Origin: an uncultured Oscillospiraceae bacterium
GTDB lineage: Bacteria; Bacillota; Clostridia; Oscillospirales; Oscillospiraceae
Length of the DNA stretch: 64,000 nt
NCBI GenBank assembly: GCA_949935795.1
Contig: CATLFX010000001.1
Location: 1 to 64,000 of the forward strand
Direction of reading: 5' to 3'
In this document: in pieces, positions 8,720 through 18,709 of the stretch
Position numbering within the stretch: the stretch's first letter is position 1
How the letters are laid out: the number at the start of each line of letters is the position of its first letter
The notes under the pieces: model-generated
Told to the model about the DNA's origin: nothing
The model's database searches: none
Seen by the model: the letters and a program-made list of their open reading frames with translations, nothing else
Made by a program: the position numbers and the translations under genes

Positions 8720-10501
8720 ATGAAAAAACTGACAGCGATTCTATTGTCTCTGACTCTGGCGCTGTCGCTGACAGTCCCAGCCCTGGCGGCTCCGGCCCCC
8801 GACGCGGCCCCCGCGGACGGCGCCTACACGGTGGACGGCGAGGCCGTGCCCGTCTACAAGCCCGGAGATGCCATCCCCATCAGCGCTATTCCCATCAGCG
8901 ACATGCTGAACGAAATGTTCCCTGATTCTGCCGGGTCCATCGGCGTCATCGGCGGCGCGGACGGCCCCACGTCCATCCTCACCAGCGGCCCCCTGGGGAG
9001 CTTCAACTGGGACGGCCTTGATCTGGAGGGACTGGACCCGGACAGCGCCGACTGGAGTGAGCTGGAGAAACAGCTTCAGGAGGTGCAGCAGCAGCTCATC
9101 GACGGCCAGAAGCAGGCCCTGGGCGGCGTGCCCGGCCAGGTGGGCGTGATGGTCAACGGCGTGTACGTCAAGTTCCCCGACGCTGCCCCCGAGGTGGCGG
9201 ACGGCCGCACCATGACCCCTGTCCGCGCCCTGGTGGAAGCCCTGGGCGGCGAGGTGGACTACGAGTTTGCGGACCAGAAAGACTCTGTGCGGCTCTTCAT
9301 CGACGAGTATACAATCAACTTCACCATTGGCGGCACCACCGCAGTACGGCATACCCGCGGCACCGATACCGGCGAAGCTGATAAGACCATCGAGATGGAC
9401 TGCGCCCCCTACATCAAGGGCGGACGCACCTACGTCCCCGTGCGCTTCATCGCCGAGGCCCTGGGCTACGACGTGGGCTGGGACAGCGCTTACCAGACCG
9501 CCGTCCTGCTGGACCGGGAGGCCTTGACCGCCCAGATCGACGAGAACTTCACCATCCTCAACAAGGTGCAGGCCAACAAGGGCCCCGCCCTGGAGGAGGG
9601 GAAAAACTACGTCGCCGACGTGAAGGAGAACTTCACCATTACTCTCTTTGACACCCTCAACGAGAACAAGACCTACAAGGCCGACCTCACCGGTAAGCAG
9701 ATTTTCAACGCGGACGCCGCCAGCGCCCAGCTGTCCCTGAAGCTGTCCGACAACGCGCTGGACGATCTGGAGAAGCTGCTCACCGAGCAGTACGGGGCCG
9801 ACTTCGAGGAGAACGCCATCCTGTTCCGCGCCATGGCGGAGGGACTGGACGACATAGAGGTCATCCTGACCCGGGAGGGCGCCGCCTGGTTCCGGGCCGC
9901 GGCGCTGGATGAGCTGGCGGGCAAGGACAACGTGTGGCTGGGCCAGGACCTGGGCGCGGAGTGGGGCGAGCTGGCCTTCACCAGCGCGGGGGATACTACC
10001 ATCGGCTCCGCCCTGACGGCCATGCTGGACAAGAACTCCGTGACCAGCGTTGTGTCGCTGTCCTCCATGACGGGGATGCTGAGCAGCCTCTTCGGCGACG
10101 GCAAGTTCACCACCTCCGGCGGCGTGTCCACCCTGACCATCGGCGTGGACGACCTGTTTGACATTTACAAAGATATGGGCCTGAGCGAAGAGGACATGGC
10201 GGAGGCCAAAGCCGCCTTCAAGGAGTATGAGATCGTCATGAAGGTGGACGGCAAGGGCGGCACCACCATGACCTGCGTGATGGAGACCGCGGCCCAGACC
10301 GGCGTGCCCGGCATGAAGATCACCATGGACGTGGAGCAGGCCGATGGAAACGTCACCATGGACATGAATTTCCACATCGCCAACATGGGCGAGATAAAGG
10401 TGGAGGTCACCCAGACTCAGAAGGCCACCGCCGACAAGCCCATGACCGAGCCCCCCGAGGGGTCCACTGTGGTGGAGTCCATCGAGCCCCTGGCGTCCTG
10501 A
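8720..10501 (+). CDS. secreted copper-amine-oxidase N-fold (stalk) protein with GGADGPT motif
   Basis: The start is ATG at 8720 (MKKLTAILLSLTLALSLTVPALA), a clear Sec signal peptide preceded by aaaaggagg; the track start is eight codons too early. 593 residues. After a short linker comes GSIGVIGGADGPTSILTSG (about residues 73-91), resembling the conserved segment of sodium-pumping decarboxylase beta subunits but here in a soluble exported protein. Residues about 140-270 form a copper-amine-oxidase N-terminal-like domain with its two repeats: GRTMTPVRALVEALGGEVDY and GRTYVPVRFIAEALGYDVGW. The rest (about 275-590) is an acidic, beta-rich region with no recognised domain. No anchoring motif is visible. 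It lies between the two topoisomerase genes, which suggests co-transcription but not shared function. Confidence 0.85.
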   Translation: MKKLTAILLSLTLALSLTVPALAAPAPDAAPADGAYTVDGEAVPVYKPGDAIPISAIPISDMLNEMFPDSAGSIGVIGGADGPTSILTSGPLGSFNWDGLDLEGLDPDSADWSELEKQLQEVQQQLIDGQKQALGGVPGQVGVMVNGVYVKFPDAAPEVADGRTMTPVRALVEALGGEVDYEFADQKDSVRLFIDEYTINFTIGGTTAVRHTRGTDTGEADKTIEMDCAPYIKGGRTYVPVRFIAEALGYDVGWDSAYQTAVLLDREALTAQIDENFTILNKVQANKGPALEEGKNYVADVKENFTITLFDTLNENKTYKADLTGKQIFNADAASAQLSLKLSDNALDDLEKLLTEQYGADFEENAILFRAMAEGLDDIEVILTREGAAWFRAAALDELAGKDNVWLGQDLGAEWGELAFTSAGDTTIGSALTAMLDKNSVTSVVSLSSMTGMLSSLFGDGKFTTSGGVSTLTIGVDDLFDIYKDMGLSEEDMAEAKAAFKEYEIVMKVDGKGGTTMTCVMETAAQTGVPGMKITMDVEQADGNVTMDMNFHIANMGEIKVEVTQTQKATADKPMTEPPEGSTVVESIEPLAS

Positions 10502-10502
10502 G

Positions 10503-10581
10503 CGAAACGCGGAGAAACGGACCGGGCACTCCGGCCGTTTCGCGGCGTGACAACCGCCCCGCGCCCCACAGGGCGCGGGGT
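10503..10581. repeat. short copy of the GC-rich repeat plus a stem-loop before the topoisomerase A-like gene
   Basis: gcggagaaacgg ... ccgtttcgcggcgtgacaac resembles the ends of the larger GC-rich repeats at 12.9 and 13.9 kb. It is followed by a strong stem, ccccgcgccc / gggcgcgggg (10557-10580), with no T-run. The stem is probably not a full terminator. Confidence 0.5.
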
Positions 10582-10608
10582 GGTATTCCAATGTAAGGAT
10601 TGATTTGA

Positions 10609-12861
10609 TTGGCTAAGAAGAAAGCCCCTGACCAGAAGGGCCCCAAAAAAGTGAACAACCCCAACGTCATGGGCCTGCGGGCCCAGGTGCTGGAGCAGCC
10701 CATCACCGAGACGCTGGAGCTCAACTATATGCCCTACGCCATGTCCGTCATCGTCTCCCGGGCCATCCCGGAGATCGACGGTTTCAAGCCCTCCCACCGG
10801 AAGCTGCTGTACACCATGTACGACATGGGCCTGCTCACCAAGCCCCGGACCAAGTCGGCCAATGTGGTGGGGGCCACCATGAAGCTGAACCCCCACGGGG
10901 ACGCCGCCATCTACGACACCATGGTGCGTCTCAGCCGGGGGTACGGGGCCCTGCTGCACCCCCTGGTAGACTCCAAGGGCAACTTCGGCAAGGTGTACTC
11001 CCGGGACATGGCCTGGGCGGCTTCCCGGTACACCGAGGTGCGGCTGGACCCCATCTGTCAGGAGCTGTTCCGGGACATCGACCAGGACGCGGTGGACTTT
11101 GTCCCCAACTACGACGGCAAGCTGACGGAGCCCACCCTGCTGCCCACCACCTTTCCCAACGTGCTGGTGGCGGCCAACCAGGGCATCGCCGTGGGCATGG
11201 CCTCCAACCTGTGCGGGTTCAACCTGGGGGAGGTGTGCGACGCCGCCATCGCCTATCTCAAGGACCCCAACGTGGACCTGCTGGGCATTTTAAAGGCCCC
11301 GGACTTCTCCACCGGGGGGCAGCTGCTGTACGACGGGGCGGCCCTGGCGGAGATTTACCGCACGGGCCGGGGGCCTCTCAAGCTGCGGGCCAAGTGGCGG
11401 CACGTCAAAGAGGACAACGTGCTGGAGATCTATGAGATTCCCTACTCCACCACAGTGGAGGCCATCCTGGACAAGGTGGCCGAGCTGGTGAAGGCGGGGA
11501 AGATCAAGGAGATCTCCGACATGCGGGACGAGACCGACCTGAACGGCCTGAAGCTGGCCATCGACCTGAAGCGGGGCGCGGACCCGGAGAAGCTGATGGC
11601 CCGGCTGTATCAGACGACCCCCCTCCAGGACACCTTCTCCTGCAACTTCAACATCCTCATCGCCGGAATGCCCAAGGTGATGGGGGTGGGGGAGATTCTG
11701 GAGGAGTGGACCGGCTGGCGGATGGACGGGGTGCGGCGGCGGACCTATCACATCTGCCAGAAGAAGGAGGAGAAGCTCCACCTTCTGAAAGGTTTGAAGC
11801 GCATCCTGCTGGACATCGACAAGGCGATCCGCATCATCCGGGAGACGGAGGAGGAGGCCGAGGTGGTGCCCAACCTCATCATCGGCTTCGGCATCGACCA
11901 GGTTCAGGCGGAGTACGTGGCGGATATCAAGCTGCGCAACATCAACAAGGAGTATATCCTCAAGCGGGTGGGGGAGACGGCCCAGCTGGAGACGGAGATC
12001 GCCGATTTGAAGGACATCATCGGCTCCGCCCAGCGGATCAAGGCCATCATCACCGACGAGCTGAAAAACGTGAAAAAGAAGTACGCCGTCCCCCGGCGCA
12101 CGGAGATCGTCTACGAGTACCAGCAGGCGGCGGAGGTTCAGGCCGCCGCTGAGGAGGAGATTCCCGCCTATCCGGTGAATGTGTTCATCTCGAAAGAGGG
12201 ATACTTTAAGAAGATCACGCCTCAGTCCCTGCGCATGAGCTCTGAGCAGAAGTATAAGGAAGGGGACGGGGCGTTCCTCCAGTGGGAGGGCTCCAACCGG
12301 GACGAGCTGCTGGTGTTCACCGACAAACAGCAGTGCTACAAGACCCGGCTGTCCGACTTCGACGACGCTAAGGCCAGCGTGCTGGGGGACTACCTGCCCA
12401 CCAAGCTGGGCATGGACTCGGAGGAGAAGTTTGTCTGGGCCTGCGCTCCCGGGGACTACTCCGCCCACCTGCTGTTTTTCTTTGACAACGGCAAGGCGGC
12501 CCGGGTGGAGCTGTCCGCCTACCAGACCCAGACCCGGCGGAAGAAGCTCACCGGGGCCTACTGCGACAAGTTCCCTCTGGTGTCCGCCTGCCTGCTGGCG
12601 GAGGACCAGGAGATGGCGGTGGGGTCCAGCGACGGGCGGTGCGTGGTGTTCCACACCGCGTCCCTCACCCCCAAGACCACCCGGAGCACCCAGGGCGTGG
12701 GGGTGATGGCGGTGAAGGCCAGGCATCATGTGGAGTGGGCAAAGCCGCTGAGCGCCACCCACATCGTCAACGCCGCCCGCTACCGGGCCCGGTCCCTCCC
12801 CGCCGCCGGGGCGCTCCTCAGGGAGGAGGACCGGGGGGAGGAGCAGATGAGCATTTTGTAA
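10609..12861 (+). CDS. type IIA DNA topoisomerase, subunit A (divergent GyrA/ParC-like)
   Basis: DNA breakage-reunion subunit, partner of the B-like gene at 6362. 750 residues from a TTG start with aaggat upstream. The winged-helix domain has NYMPYAMSVIVSRAIPE and a catalytic tyrosine in AASRYTEVRLDP (about residue 140). The quinolone region reads NPHGDAAIYDTMVRLSR, so alanine stands where GyrA usually has Ser83, while the aspartate at the Asp87 position is kept. The tower and coiled-coil region follows (about 370-510). The C-terminal DNA-wrapping part (about 520-750) is short and shows no canonical GyrA box (QRRGGRG), which favours a topoisomerase IV-like or specialised enzyme. A repeat-rich gap follows. 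Confidence 0.9.
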   Translation: MAKKKAPDQKGPKKVNNPNVMGLRAQVLEQPITETLELNYMPYAMSVIVSRAIPEIDGFKPSHRKLLYTMYDMGLLTKPRTKSANVVGATMKLNPHGDAAIYDTMVRLSRGYGALLHPLVDSKGNFGKVYSRDMAWAASRYTEVRLDPICQELFRDIDQDAVDFVPNYDGKLTEPTLLPTTFPNVLVAANQGIAVGMASNLCGFNLGEVCDAAIAYLKDPNVDLLGILKAPDFSTGGQLLYDGAALAEIYRTGRGPLKLRAKWRHVKEDNVLEIYEIPYSTTVEAILDKVAELVKAGKIKEISDMRDETDLNGLKLAIDLKRGADPEKLMARLYQTTPLQDTFSCNFNILIAGMPKVMGVGEILEEWTGWRMDGVRRRTYHICQKKEEKLHLLKGLKRILLDIDKAIRIIRETEEEAEVVPNLIIGFGIDQVQAEYVADIKLRNINKEYILKRVGETAQLETEIADLKDIIGSAQRIKAIITDELKNVKKKYAVPRRTEIVYEYQQAAEVQAAAEEEIPAYPVNVFISKEGYFKKITPQSLRMSSEQKYKEGDGAFLQWEGSNRDELLVFTDKQQCYKTRLSDFDDAKASVLGDYLPTKLGMDSEEKFVWACAPGDYSAHLLFFFDNGKAARVELSAYQTQTRRKKLTGAYCDKFPLVSACLLAEDQEMAVGSSDGRCVVFHTASLTPKTTRSTQGVGVMAVKARHHVEWAKPLSATHIVNAARYRARSLPAAGALLREEDRGEEQMSIL

Positions 12862-12862
12862 C

Positions 12863-12905
12863 GTTTGCCTCCGGCGGCCCGCTTTTTCTTTGAAAAGAAA
12901 AAGGA
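12863..12905. repeat. T/A-rich hairpin repeat, second topoisomerase-flanking copy
   Basis: tttgcctccggcgg then ccgctttttctttg facing aaaagaaaaagg. The first 14 bases and the hairpin match the copy at 8351. It runs directly into the GC-rich repeat at 12908. Confidence 0.7.
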
Positions 12906-12907
12906 GA

Positions 12908-13037
12908 AGCGCGGAGCCGTCGTGAGCAGCGCGGATGGAACGGAGCGAGGGCAAAAGCCCAGCCACCGCGTGGCGGGGGCGGGTTTTGCCCGAGTCGGAG
13001 CGAAGCCGCGCGTCGCGAACAGGTGAAGCGTGACAAC
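12908..13037. repeat. GC-rich modular intergenic repeat, copy 1
   Basis: Starts agcgcggagccgtcgtgagc and ends gcgaacaggtgaagcgtgac. The centre can fold (gggcaaaagccc against gggttttgccc). Near-identical flanks are found at 15207-15333 and, with a different centre, at 36480-36657. It lies between codirectional genes, 14 bases before the ribosome binding site of the next gene. Confidence 0.85.
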
Positions 13038-13067
13038 ATGAACCGCAATTAAAGGAGGACGTCTGCC

Positions 13068-13934
13068 GTGTCCCATCTGAAAAAGACCCTGCTTCCTGTT
13101 TTGATTATCACCGCGGCCTCCGCCATTTACGCGCTGGGTTTCGTGTGGTGCTACGCCCCCAACGGCATCGCCTTCGGCGGCATTACCGGCGTGGCTCAGA
13201 TCATCAATTACCTGATCCCGGCCCTGCCCATCGGCGTTACCGTCATCGCGCTGAACGTCCCGCTGTTTATCCTGGGGTGGAAGCTCATCGGCGGGCGGCT
13301 GCTGGTGTCGTCGCTGTACGCCATGGCGGTGTCCTCGGTGTTTATCGACGTGCTCACCCCCCTGCGGGAGTGGGAGCCCATGGAGCCGCTGCTGGCCTGC
13401 ATCTTCGGCGGGCTGTCGCTGGGGCTGTCTTTGGGGCTGATTTTCCTGCAGGGGGCCACCACCGGCGGCACCGACCTGCTGGCCCGGCTTTTAAAGCTGA
13501 AGCTGGCCTGGCTGCCCATGGGGAAGCTGCTGATGGGCATTGACCTGGCGGTGATCGTGGCGGTGTCGGTGGCGTTCCGGACGCTGTACGCCGCCTTGTA
13601 CGGCCTGGTGGCCCTGTATATCTCCACCATCGTCATGGACGGGGTGCTCTACGGCATGGACACCGCCAAGGTGGCCTATATCATCAGCGACAAGAACAAG
13701 GAGATCTCCGACGCCATTGTCAAGGACCTGGACCGGGGCGTTACCATCCTCCATGGCCAGGGGGCGTATACCGGGGCGGATAAAAACGTGCTGATGTGCG
13801 CCTTCAAGCAGCGGGAGATCGCCGAGATCAAGGCCACCATCAAGGACATCGACCCCGTGGCCTTCGTCATTGTGTGCGACGCCCACGAAGTGCTGGGAGA
13901 GGGCTTCCGGGACTACAAGAAAGATGACCTGTGA
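13068..13934 (+). CDS. YitT family membrane protein (DUF161 + DUF2179)
   Basis: 288 residues from a GTG start with aaaggagg nine bases upstream. Five to six membrane segments occupy about residues 8-190 (for example TLLPVLIITAASAIYALGFV, and LACIFGGLSLGLSLGLIFL). The membrane domain carries family-typical glycine-rich turns such as GIAFGGITGVAQ and QGATTGGTDLLARLL. A soluble C-terminal domain (about 205-288, VAYIISDKNKEISDAIVKDL onward) matches DUF2179. The family is widespread in Firmicutes and its biochemical role is not established. The adjacent lipoprotein gene may share its transcript across a repeat-filled gap. Confidence 0.9.
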   Translation: MSHLKKTLLPVLIITAASAIYALGFVWCYAPNGIAFGGITGVAQIINYLIPALPIGVTVIALNVPLFILGWKLIGGRLLVSSLYAMAVSSVFIDVLTPLREWEPMEPLLACIFGGLSLGLSLGLIFLQGATTGGTDLLARLLKLKLAWLPMGKLLMGIDLAVIVAVSVAFRTLYAALYGLVALYISTIVMDGVLYGMDTAKVAYIISDKNKEISDAIVKDLDRGVTILHGQGAYTGADKNVLMCAFKQREIAEIKATIKDIDPVAFVIVCDAHEVLGEGFRDYKKDDL

Positions 13935-13938
13935 GAGA

Positions 13939-14073
13939 AGCGCGGAGAAGCGGACAGTGAGGGAGCTTGGACTGAAGCGAAGGCAAAAAACCAAGATTTG
14001 CGGAGCAAATCTGTATTTTGCCTGAGTCGGAGGGAAAGCGACCGAACGTCCTGGCCGCTTCGCAGCGTGACAA
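13939..14073. repeat. GC-rich modular intergenic repeat, degenerate copy 2
   Basis: Same start (agcgcggag) and end (cgcagcgtgacaa) as copy 1 and a shared ttttgcctgagtcggag block. The centre differs: it holds an inverted repeat gatttgc / gcaaatc. It ends just before the lipoprotein ribosome binding site. Confidence 0.65.
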
Positions 14074-14084
14074 GGAGGTGTCCT

Positions 14085-15224
14085 GTGAAAAAGCGGATAT
14101 TGGCCCTGATTCTGTGCGCGGCGCTACCGCTCAGCGGCTGCGCCGCCATGCTGGAGCGGGGCCACGAGACGGTCTCCACCCATGTGGATTACGCCGTCAC
14201 TGAGGAGGAGTCCGTCCTCCGGGCGGAGAGCTACCAGGGGCTGGTAAACGCCATGCTCTATTTTGTCAGCGACCACCGCCCAGGGGGAGCCATCCGGCTG
14301 TACAACTACACCGGAGACGTGGAGGCCGATTTGGCCAACGCCCGGGACGAGGTGCTGTACGACGACCCCCTGGGGGCTTTTTCCGTGCGCTCCTTGACCT
14401 ACGACGCCACCCGCGTGCTCACCTACTACGAGGTGGAGCTGCGGATCGCCTACTCCCGGTCCGCCCAGGAGACGGCGGGCCTGCGGGAGGTCAGGGGTCT
14501 GGCCGGCGTGCGGCAGGAGCTGAAGCGGCTGGTCACCGGCCAGGAGGACTCCGCCGCCTTTCTGGCCTCCTACTTCTCTGGCGACCAGGAGCTGGCGGAG
14601 CACCTGCTGGATCTGGCCTGTGCCAGTTTTCCGGCTCTGTACCGCCACCATGACATCGGCAGGACCTCCATTCGGCTGTACCCGGAGACGGGCACCCGCC
14701 GGATCATTGAGGTAAAGGTGGGCTGGAGCCAGAGCGCCGAGGCGGTGGCGGAGGAGGAGCAGGGCTACGCCCAGCAGCTGGAGACCACCGCCGCGGCCCT
14801 GCTGGAGGCGGCGCCTCCCGCTGGGGAGGGATACACCGTGGAGGAGCTGGCGGCCATTGTCCGGGCCGCCTCCGGGCCCTACACGCCGGACGGCACCAAC
14901 CTGGCGCTGGACGCGCTGTCCGGCGAGCCGGCCTCTGACTTCGGCCTGCTCATGGCCATGGAGTACCTGTGCCAGCAGTGCGCCATTGAGGTAGAGCCGG
15001 TGCGGGGCTCGGCGGGGCTGTGGCTCATCGCGGCCACCGACGATGGATACCGCCATCTGCTGCCCCAGAGTCTGCGTCCTGAGGAGGAGGGCAGGGAGCT
15101 GGAGGAGGGGGAGGAGCCTCCCTTCCGGCTGTACACTGACCAGGAGCTGACCGGGCTGGGGTACGAGTGGCCGGAGGCGCTCCACCCTGTCTGTGAGGAC
15201 TACGGAAGCGCGGAGCCGTCGTGA
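14085..15224 (+). CDS. putative lipoprotein, unknown function
   Basis: The start is GTG at 14085 (VKKRILALILCAALPLSGCA) with aaggaggtgtcct upstream; the track start 29 codons earlier lies inside a repeat. The signal sequence ends in the lipobox LSGC, so the mature protein should be lipid-anchored outside the membrane. The 379-residue product is acidic and mixed alpha/beta, with a repeated amphipathic pattern around TYYEVELRIAYSRSAQETAG and IIEVKVGWSQSAEAVAEE. I do not recognise a family. The last codons and stop (YGSAEPS) are formed by the incoming GC-rich repeat at 15207, so the C-terminus may have been changed by repeat insertion. Confidence 0.78.
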   Translation: MKKRILALILCAALPLSGCAAMLERGHETVSTHVDYAVTEEESVLRAESYQGLVNAMLYFVSDHRPGGAIRLYNYTGDVEADLANARDEVLYDDPLGAFSVRSLTYDATRVLTYYEVELRIAYSRSAQETAGLREVRGLAGVRQELKRLVTGQEDSAAFLASYFSGDQELAEHLLDLACASFPALYRHHDIGRTSIRLYPETGTRRIIEVKVGWSQSAEAVAEEEQGYAQQLETTAAALLEAAPPAGEGYTVEELAAIVRAASGPYTPDGTNLALDALSGEPASDFGLLMAMEYLCQQCAIEVEPVRGSAGLWLIAATDDGYRHLLPQSLRPEEEGRELEEGEEPPFRLYTDQELTGLGYEWPEALHPVCEDYGSAEPS

Positions 15225-15333
15225 GCAGCGCGGATGGACTGGAGCGAGGGGAAAAGCCCAGCCGCCGCGCAGCGGGGGCGGGTTTTGCCCAAGCCGGAAG
15301 GAAGCCGCGCGTCGCGAACAGGCGCAGCGTGAC
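15207..15333. repeat. GC-rich modular intergenic repeat, copy 3
   Basis: Nearly identical in order to copy 1, including gtgagcagcgcggatgga, the central gggttttgccc arm and the end gcgaacaggcgcagcgtgac. Its first 18 bases are the coding end and stop of the lipoprotein gene. Confidence 0.85.
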
Positions 15334-15350
15334 CGCGTCGTCACAAGCTC

Positions 15351-15390
15351 CATATCCCTCGCTTCCAGCTGCGCTGGAAGCTCGCTCATT
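15351..15390 (-). repeat. short inverted repeat, family B copy 1
   Basis: Read on the minus strand: aatgagcgagctt, a variable loop-forming centre, then ggaagcgagggatatg. The same arms around a different centre occur at 35594-35632 on the plus strand. Confidence 0.7.
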
Positions 15391-15491
15391 ACGTTGCTCC
15401 TCCTTCCCCCACAAAGCCAAAGGGCGGCTTTGCGGGGTCCCCTGTTTGACCGACGGTGCTGGTACGGTGCTGAAATTGGTACGATTGCCAG

Positions 15492-15520
15492 TTGCTTTTC
15501 CCGGGAAAAACGGATATAAT
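15492..15520 (+). promoter_or_regulatory. sigma-A promoter for glnS
   Basis: TTGCTT and a perfect TATAAT with a 17-base spacer, 59 bases before the glnS start. Confidence 0.75.
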
Positions 15521-15552
15521 AGGTGGACCCTGGGCGTACCCGGGGCCCACCT
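15521..15552 (+). promoter_or_regulatory. long leader stem-loop before glnS
   Basis: aggtggaccctggg pairs with cccggggcccacct around a cgta loop (14-bp stem, two imperfect pairs), right at the expected transcript start. No T-run and no T-box features are visible, so a 5'-end stabilising or translation-modulating hairpin is the simplest reading. Confidence 0.6.
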
Positions 15553-15578
15553 ATTTACATTTACGAGGAGTGACAGAC

Positions 15579-17267
<1,689 letters not shown>

Positions 17268-17289
17268 GAACGAAAAGGGGGGCCGCACC

Positions 17290-17667
17290 ATGGTTATGGG
17301 GCTTCACCATGTGTCGATGAAGTGCGGAACGCCGGAGGACCTTGAGCGGGCGGTGGAGTTTTACTGCGGCGTTTTGGGGTTGGCGGTGAAGCGCCAATGG
17401 CCGGAAGGTGTGATGCTGGATACCGGGAACGGGCTGATCGAGATTTTCAGCAATGGAGAAGGTGAGTATAGAAAAGGCGCGGTGCGGCACTTTGCGCTGG
17501 CGGTGGATGACGTGGATTGGGCCGCCCAGGCGGTGGAGCGGGCGGGATACCGGGTTTTTCTCGGGCCAAAGGATATCGTGATAGACTCAGCGCCGCCCTG
17601 CCCGGCCAGGATCACCTTTTGCGTTGGCCCCCTAGGCGAGGAGATCGAATTGTTCCAGGAGATGTGA
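17290..17667 (+). CDS. VOC / glyoxalase-fold protein
   Basis: 125-residue single-domain vicinal-oxygen-chelate protein with the paired beta-alpha-beta-beta-beta units. LHHVSMKC (His near residue 6), LDTGNGLIEIFSN (Glu near 51), VRHFALAVDD (His near 67) and GEEIELFQEM (Glu near 121) occupy the usual metal-ligand positions, so a metal-dependent lyase or dioxygenase-like role is possible. The substrate is not predictable. Start ATG with aaggggggccg upstream. It lies 22 bases after glnS and ends at a strong terminator. Confidence 0.85.
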   Translation: MVMGLHHVSMKCGTPEDLERAVEFYCGVLGLAVKRQWPEGVMLDTGNGLIEIFSNGEGEYRKGAVRHFALAVDDVDWAAQAVERAGYRVFLGPKDIVIDSAPPCPARITFCVGPLGEEIELFQEM

Positions 17668-17685
17668 AAACATAGTAAATAGATG

Positions 17686-17721
17686 AAAAGCCCGGGCGGA
17701 TTCACCTCCGCCCGGGCTTTT
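17686..17721. terminator. bidirectional intrinsic terminator
   Basis: aaaagcccgggcgga / tccgcccgggctttt between the convergent VOC and DUF3021 genes. Confidence 0.92.
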
Positions 17722-17722
17722 G

Positions 17723-18166
17723 TTATTCCTTTTCCCGGCTCTTCCTGTACCAGTCCAGCCGGTCGTCGTACTTCCGCCCGGACAGGCGGAAGTAGAGTTC
17801 AATACCTGCGGTGATGGCCACAAAGATGACCACAAAGATGACCCCGAACAGCACCCAGGCCCCGAGCTGGTCCGTGGGGAACCAGCCGAAGCCCACCGCG
17901 AAGGCGGTGAGGACGGCCCCGAAGGGCACCGCGAACACCACGAGCCGCCAGCCGTAGGCCAGCTTTTTAAAGAGCAGGTCGGAAAAGGCCGCCAGCTGCA
18001 TGGTCCCCGCCGCGACGCTCACCACCAGCAGGGAGAACAGGTGGGGCAGGGAGGCTCCCTCCTGCTTGAACACGAACAGAAAGAACAGATAGAAACACAT
18101 GGCGGCGGTGTAGCACAGGGCCGTCCGCTCTTTGATGGACACGACGATCTGGAAAAACTTTTTCAT
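17723..18166 (-). CDS. DUF3021 family membrane protein
   Basis: 147 residues from the ATG at 18166 (MKKFFQIVVSIKERTA), with aaaggagtgccgggt upstream; the track start is six codons too early. Four membrane segments are visible: ALCYTAAMCFYLFFLFVF, LFSLLVVSVAAGTMQLAAF, LVVFAVPFGAVLTAFAVGF and WVLFGVIFVVIFVAITAGI. A charged cytosolic tail with RKYDDRLDWYRK follows. DUF3021 proteins are typically encoded just after a LytTR DNA-binding protein and are thought to modulate it. Here the two genes are separated by 14 bases, in that order. Confidence 0.85.
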   Translation of the reverse strand: MKKFFQIVVSIKERTALCYTAAMCFYLFFLFVFKQEGASLPHLFSLLVVSVAAGTMQLAAFSDLLFKKLAYGWRLVVFAVPFGAVLTAFAVGFGWFPTDQLGAWVLFGVIFVVIFVAITAGIELYFRLSGRKYDDRLDWYRKSREKE

Positions 18167-18180
18167 ACCCGGCACTCCTT

Positions 18181-18618
18181 TCACAAGCCCAGCTTTGCCT
18201 TGATGGCGGGGACATACTGGCGGTTGGCCATCACCACCTCGCCGTTGGACAGGGTGAGCCTCATCCGGCCCCCGAAGTCCGGGCGCAGGGAGCGCACCTG
18301 GGCGAAGTTCACGATGGCCGATTTGCCCACCCGGACAAAATCCCGGCCCGCCAGCTGCTCCTCCAGCTCGTACAGCCGCAGGCGGGTCTGATATACCCCG
18401 TCCGCCGTGTACAGGAAGGTGCCACGGTCCACGGTGTCGATATACAGCACCTCAGCCCCGTCCAGAATGCAGGTCTCCCCGTCCTTTTCCCCGGTGAGCC
18501 GGGCGTCGGACAGCCGCAGCAGCTCGATGAGCCGGGCCGTCCTCTCGTCCAGCCGGGGACAGCGGATGATGACCTCGGGCTGGTCCAGCCCGGGCCGCTC
18601 CTCCACGGTCACTTTCAC
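18181..18618 (-). CDS. LytTR-domain DNA-binding regulator
   Basis: 145 residues from the GTG at 18618 (VKVTVEERPGLDQPE), with aaaggagtgaggccc upstream. The N-terminal 45 residues are a small alpha/beta region. The LytTR domain occupies about 50-145, with VLYIDTVDRGTFLYTADGVY and FVRVGKSAIVNFAQVRSLRP, the typical DNA-contact strand and helix. There is no receiver domain. It is the first gene of a two-gene unit with DUF3021, which usually controls its own expression and a few targets; nothing here shows the signal. Confidence 0.88.
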   Translation of the reverse strand: MKVTVEERPGLDQPEVIIRCPRLDERTARLIELLRLSDARLTGEKDGETCILDGAEVLYIDTVDRGTFLYTADGVYQTRLRLYELEEQLAGRDFVRVGKSAIVNFAQVRSLRPDFGGRMRLTLSNGEVVMANRQYVPAIKAKLGL

Positions 18619-18709
18619 GGGCCTCACTCCTTTCGCGATCGCATCCTGAGCATACACGATGGAGTTCCCCTTTGCAAGGGGAGGAAGCGCGACCTGCGCC
18701 TGGGAGCGC

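Noticed and set aside
15391-15491. Possible T-box or tRNA-like leader before glnS
   Set aside because: No T-box sequence (TGGGTGGTACCGCG) or antiterminator is present; the visible structure is one hairpin at the transcript start.
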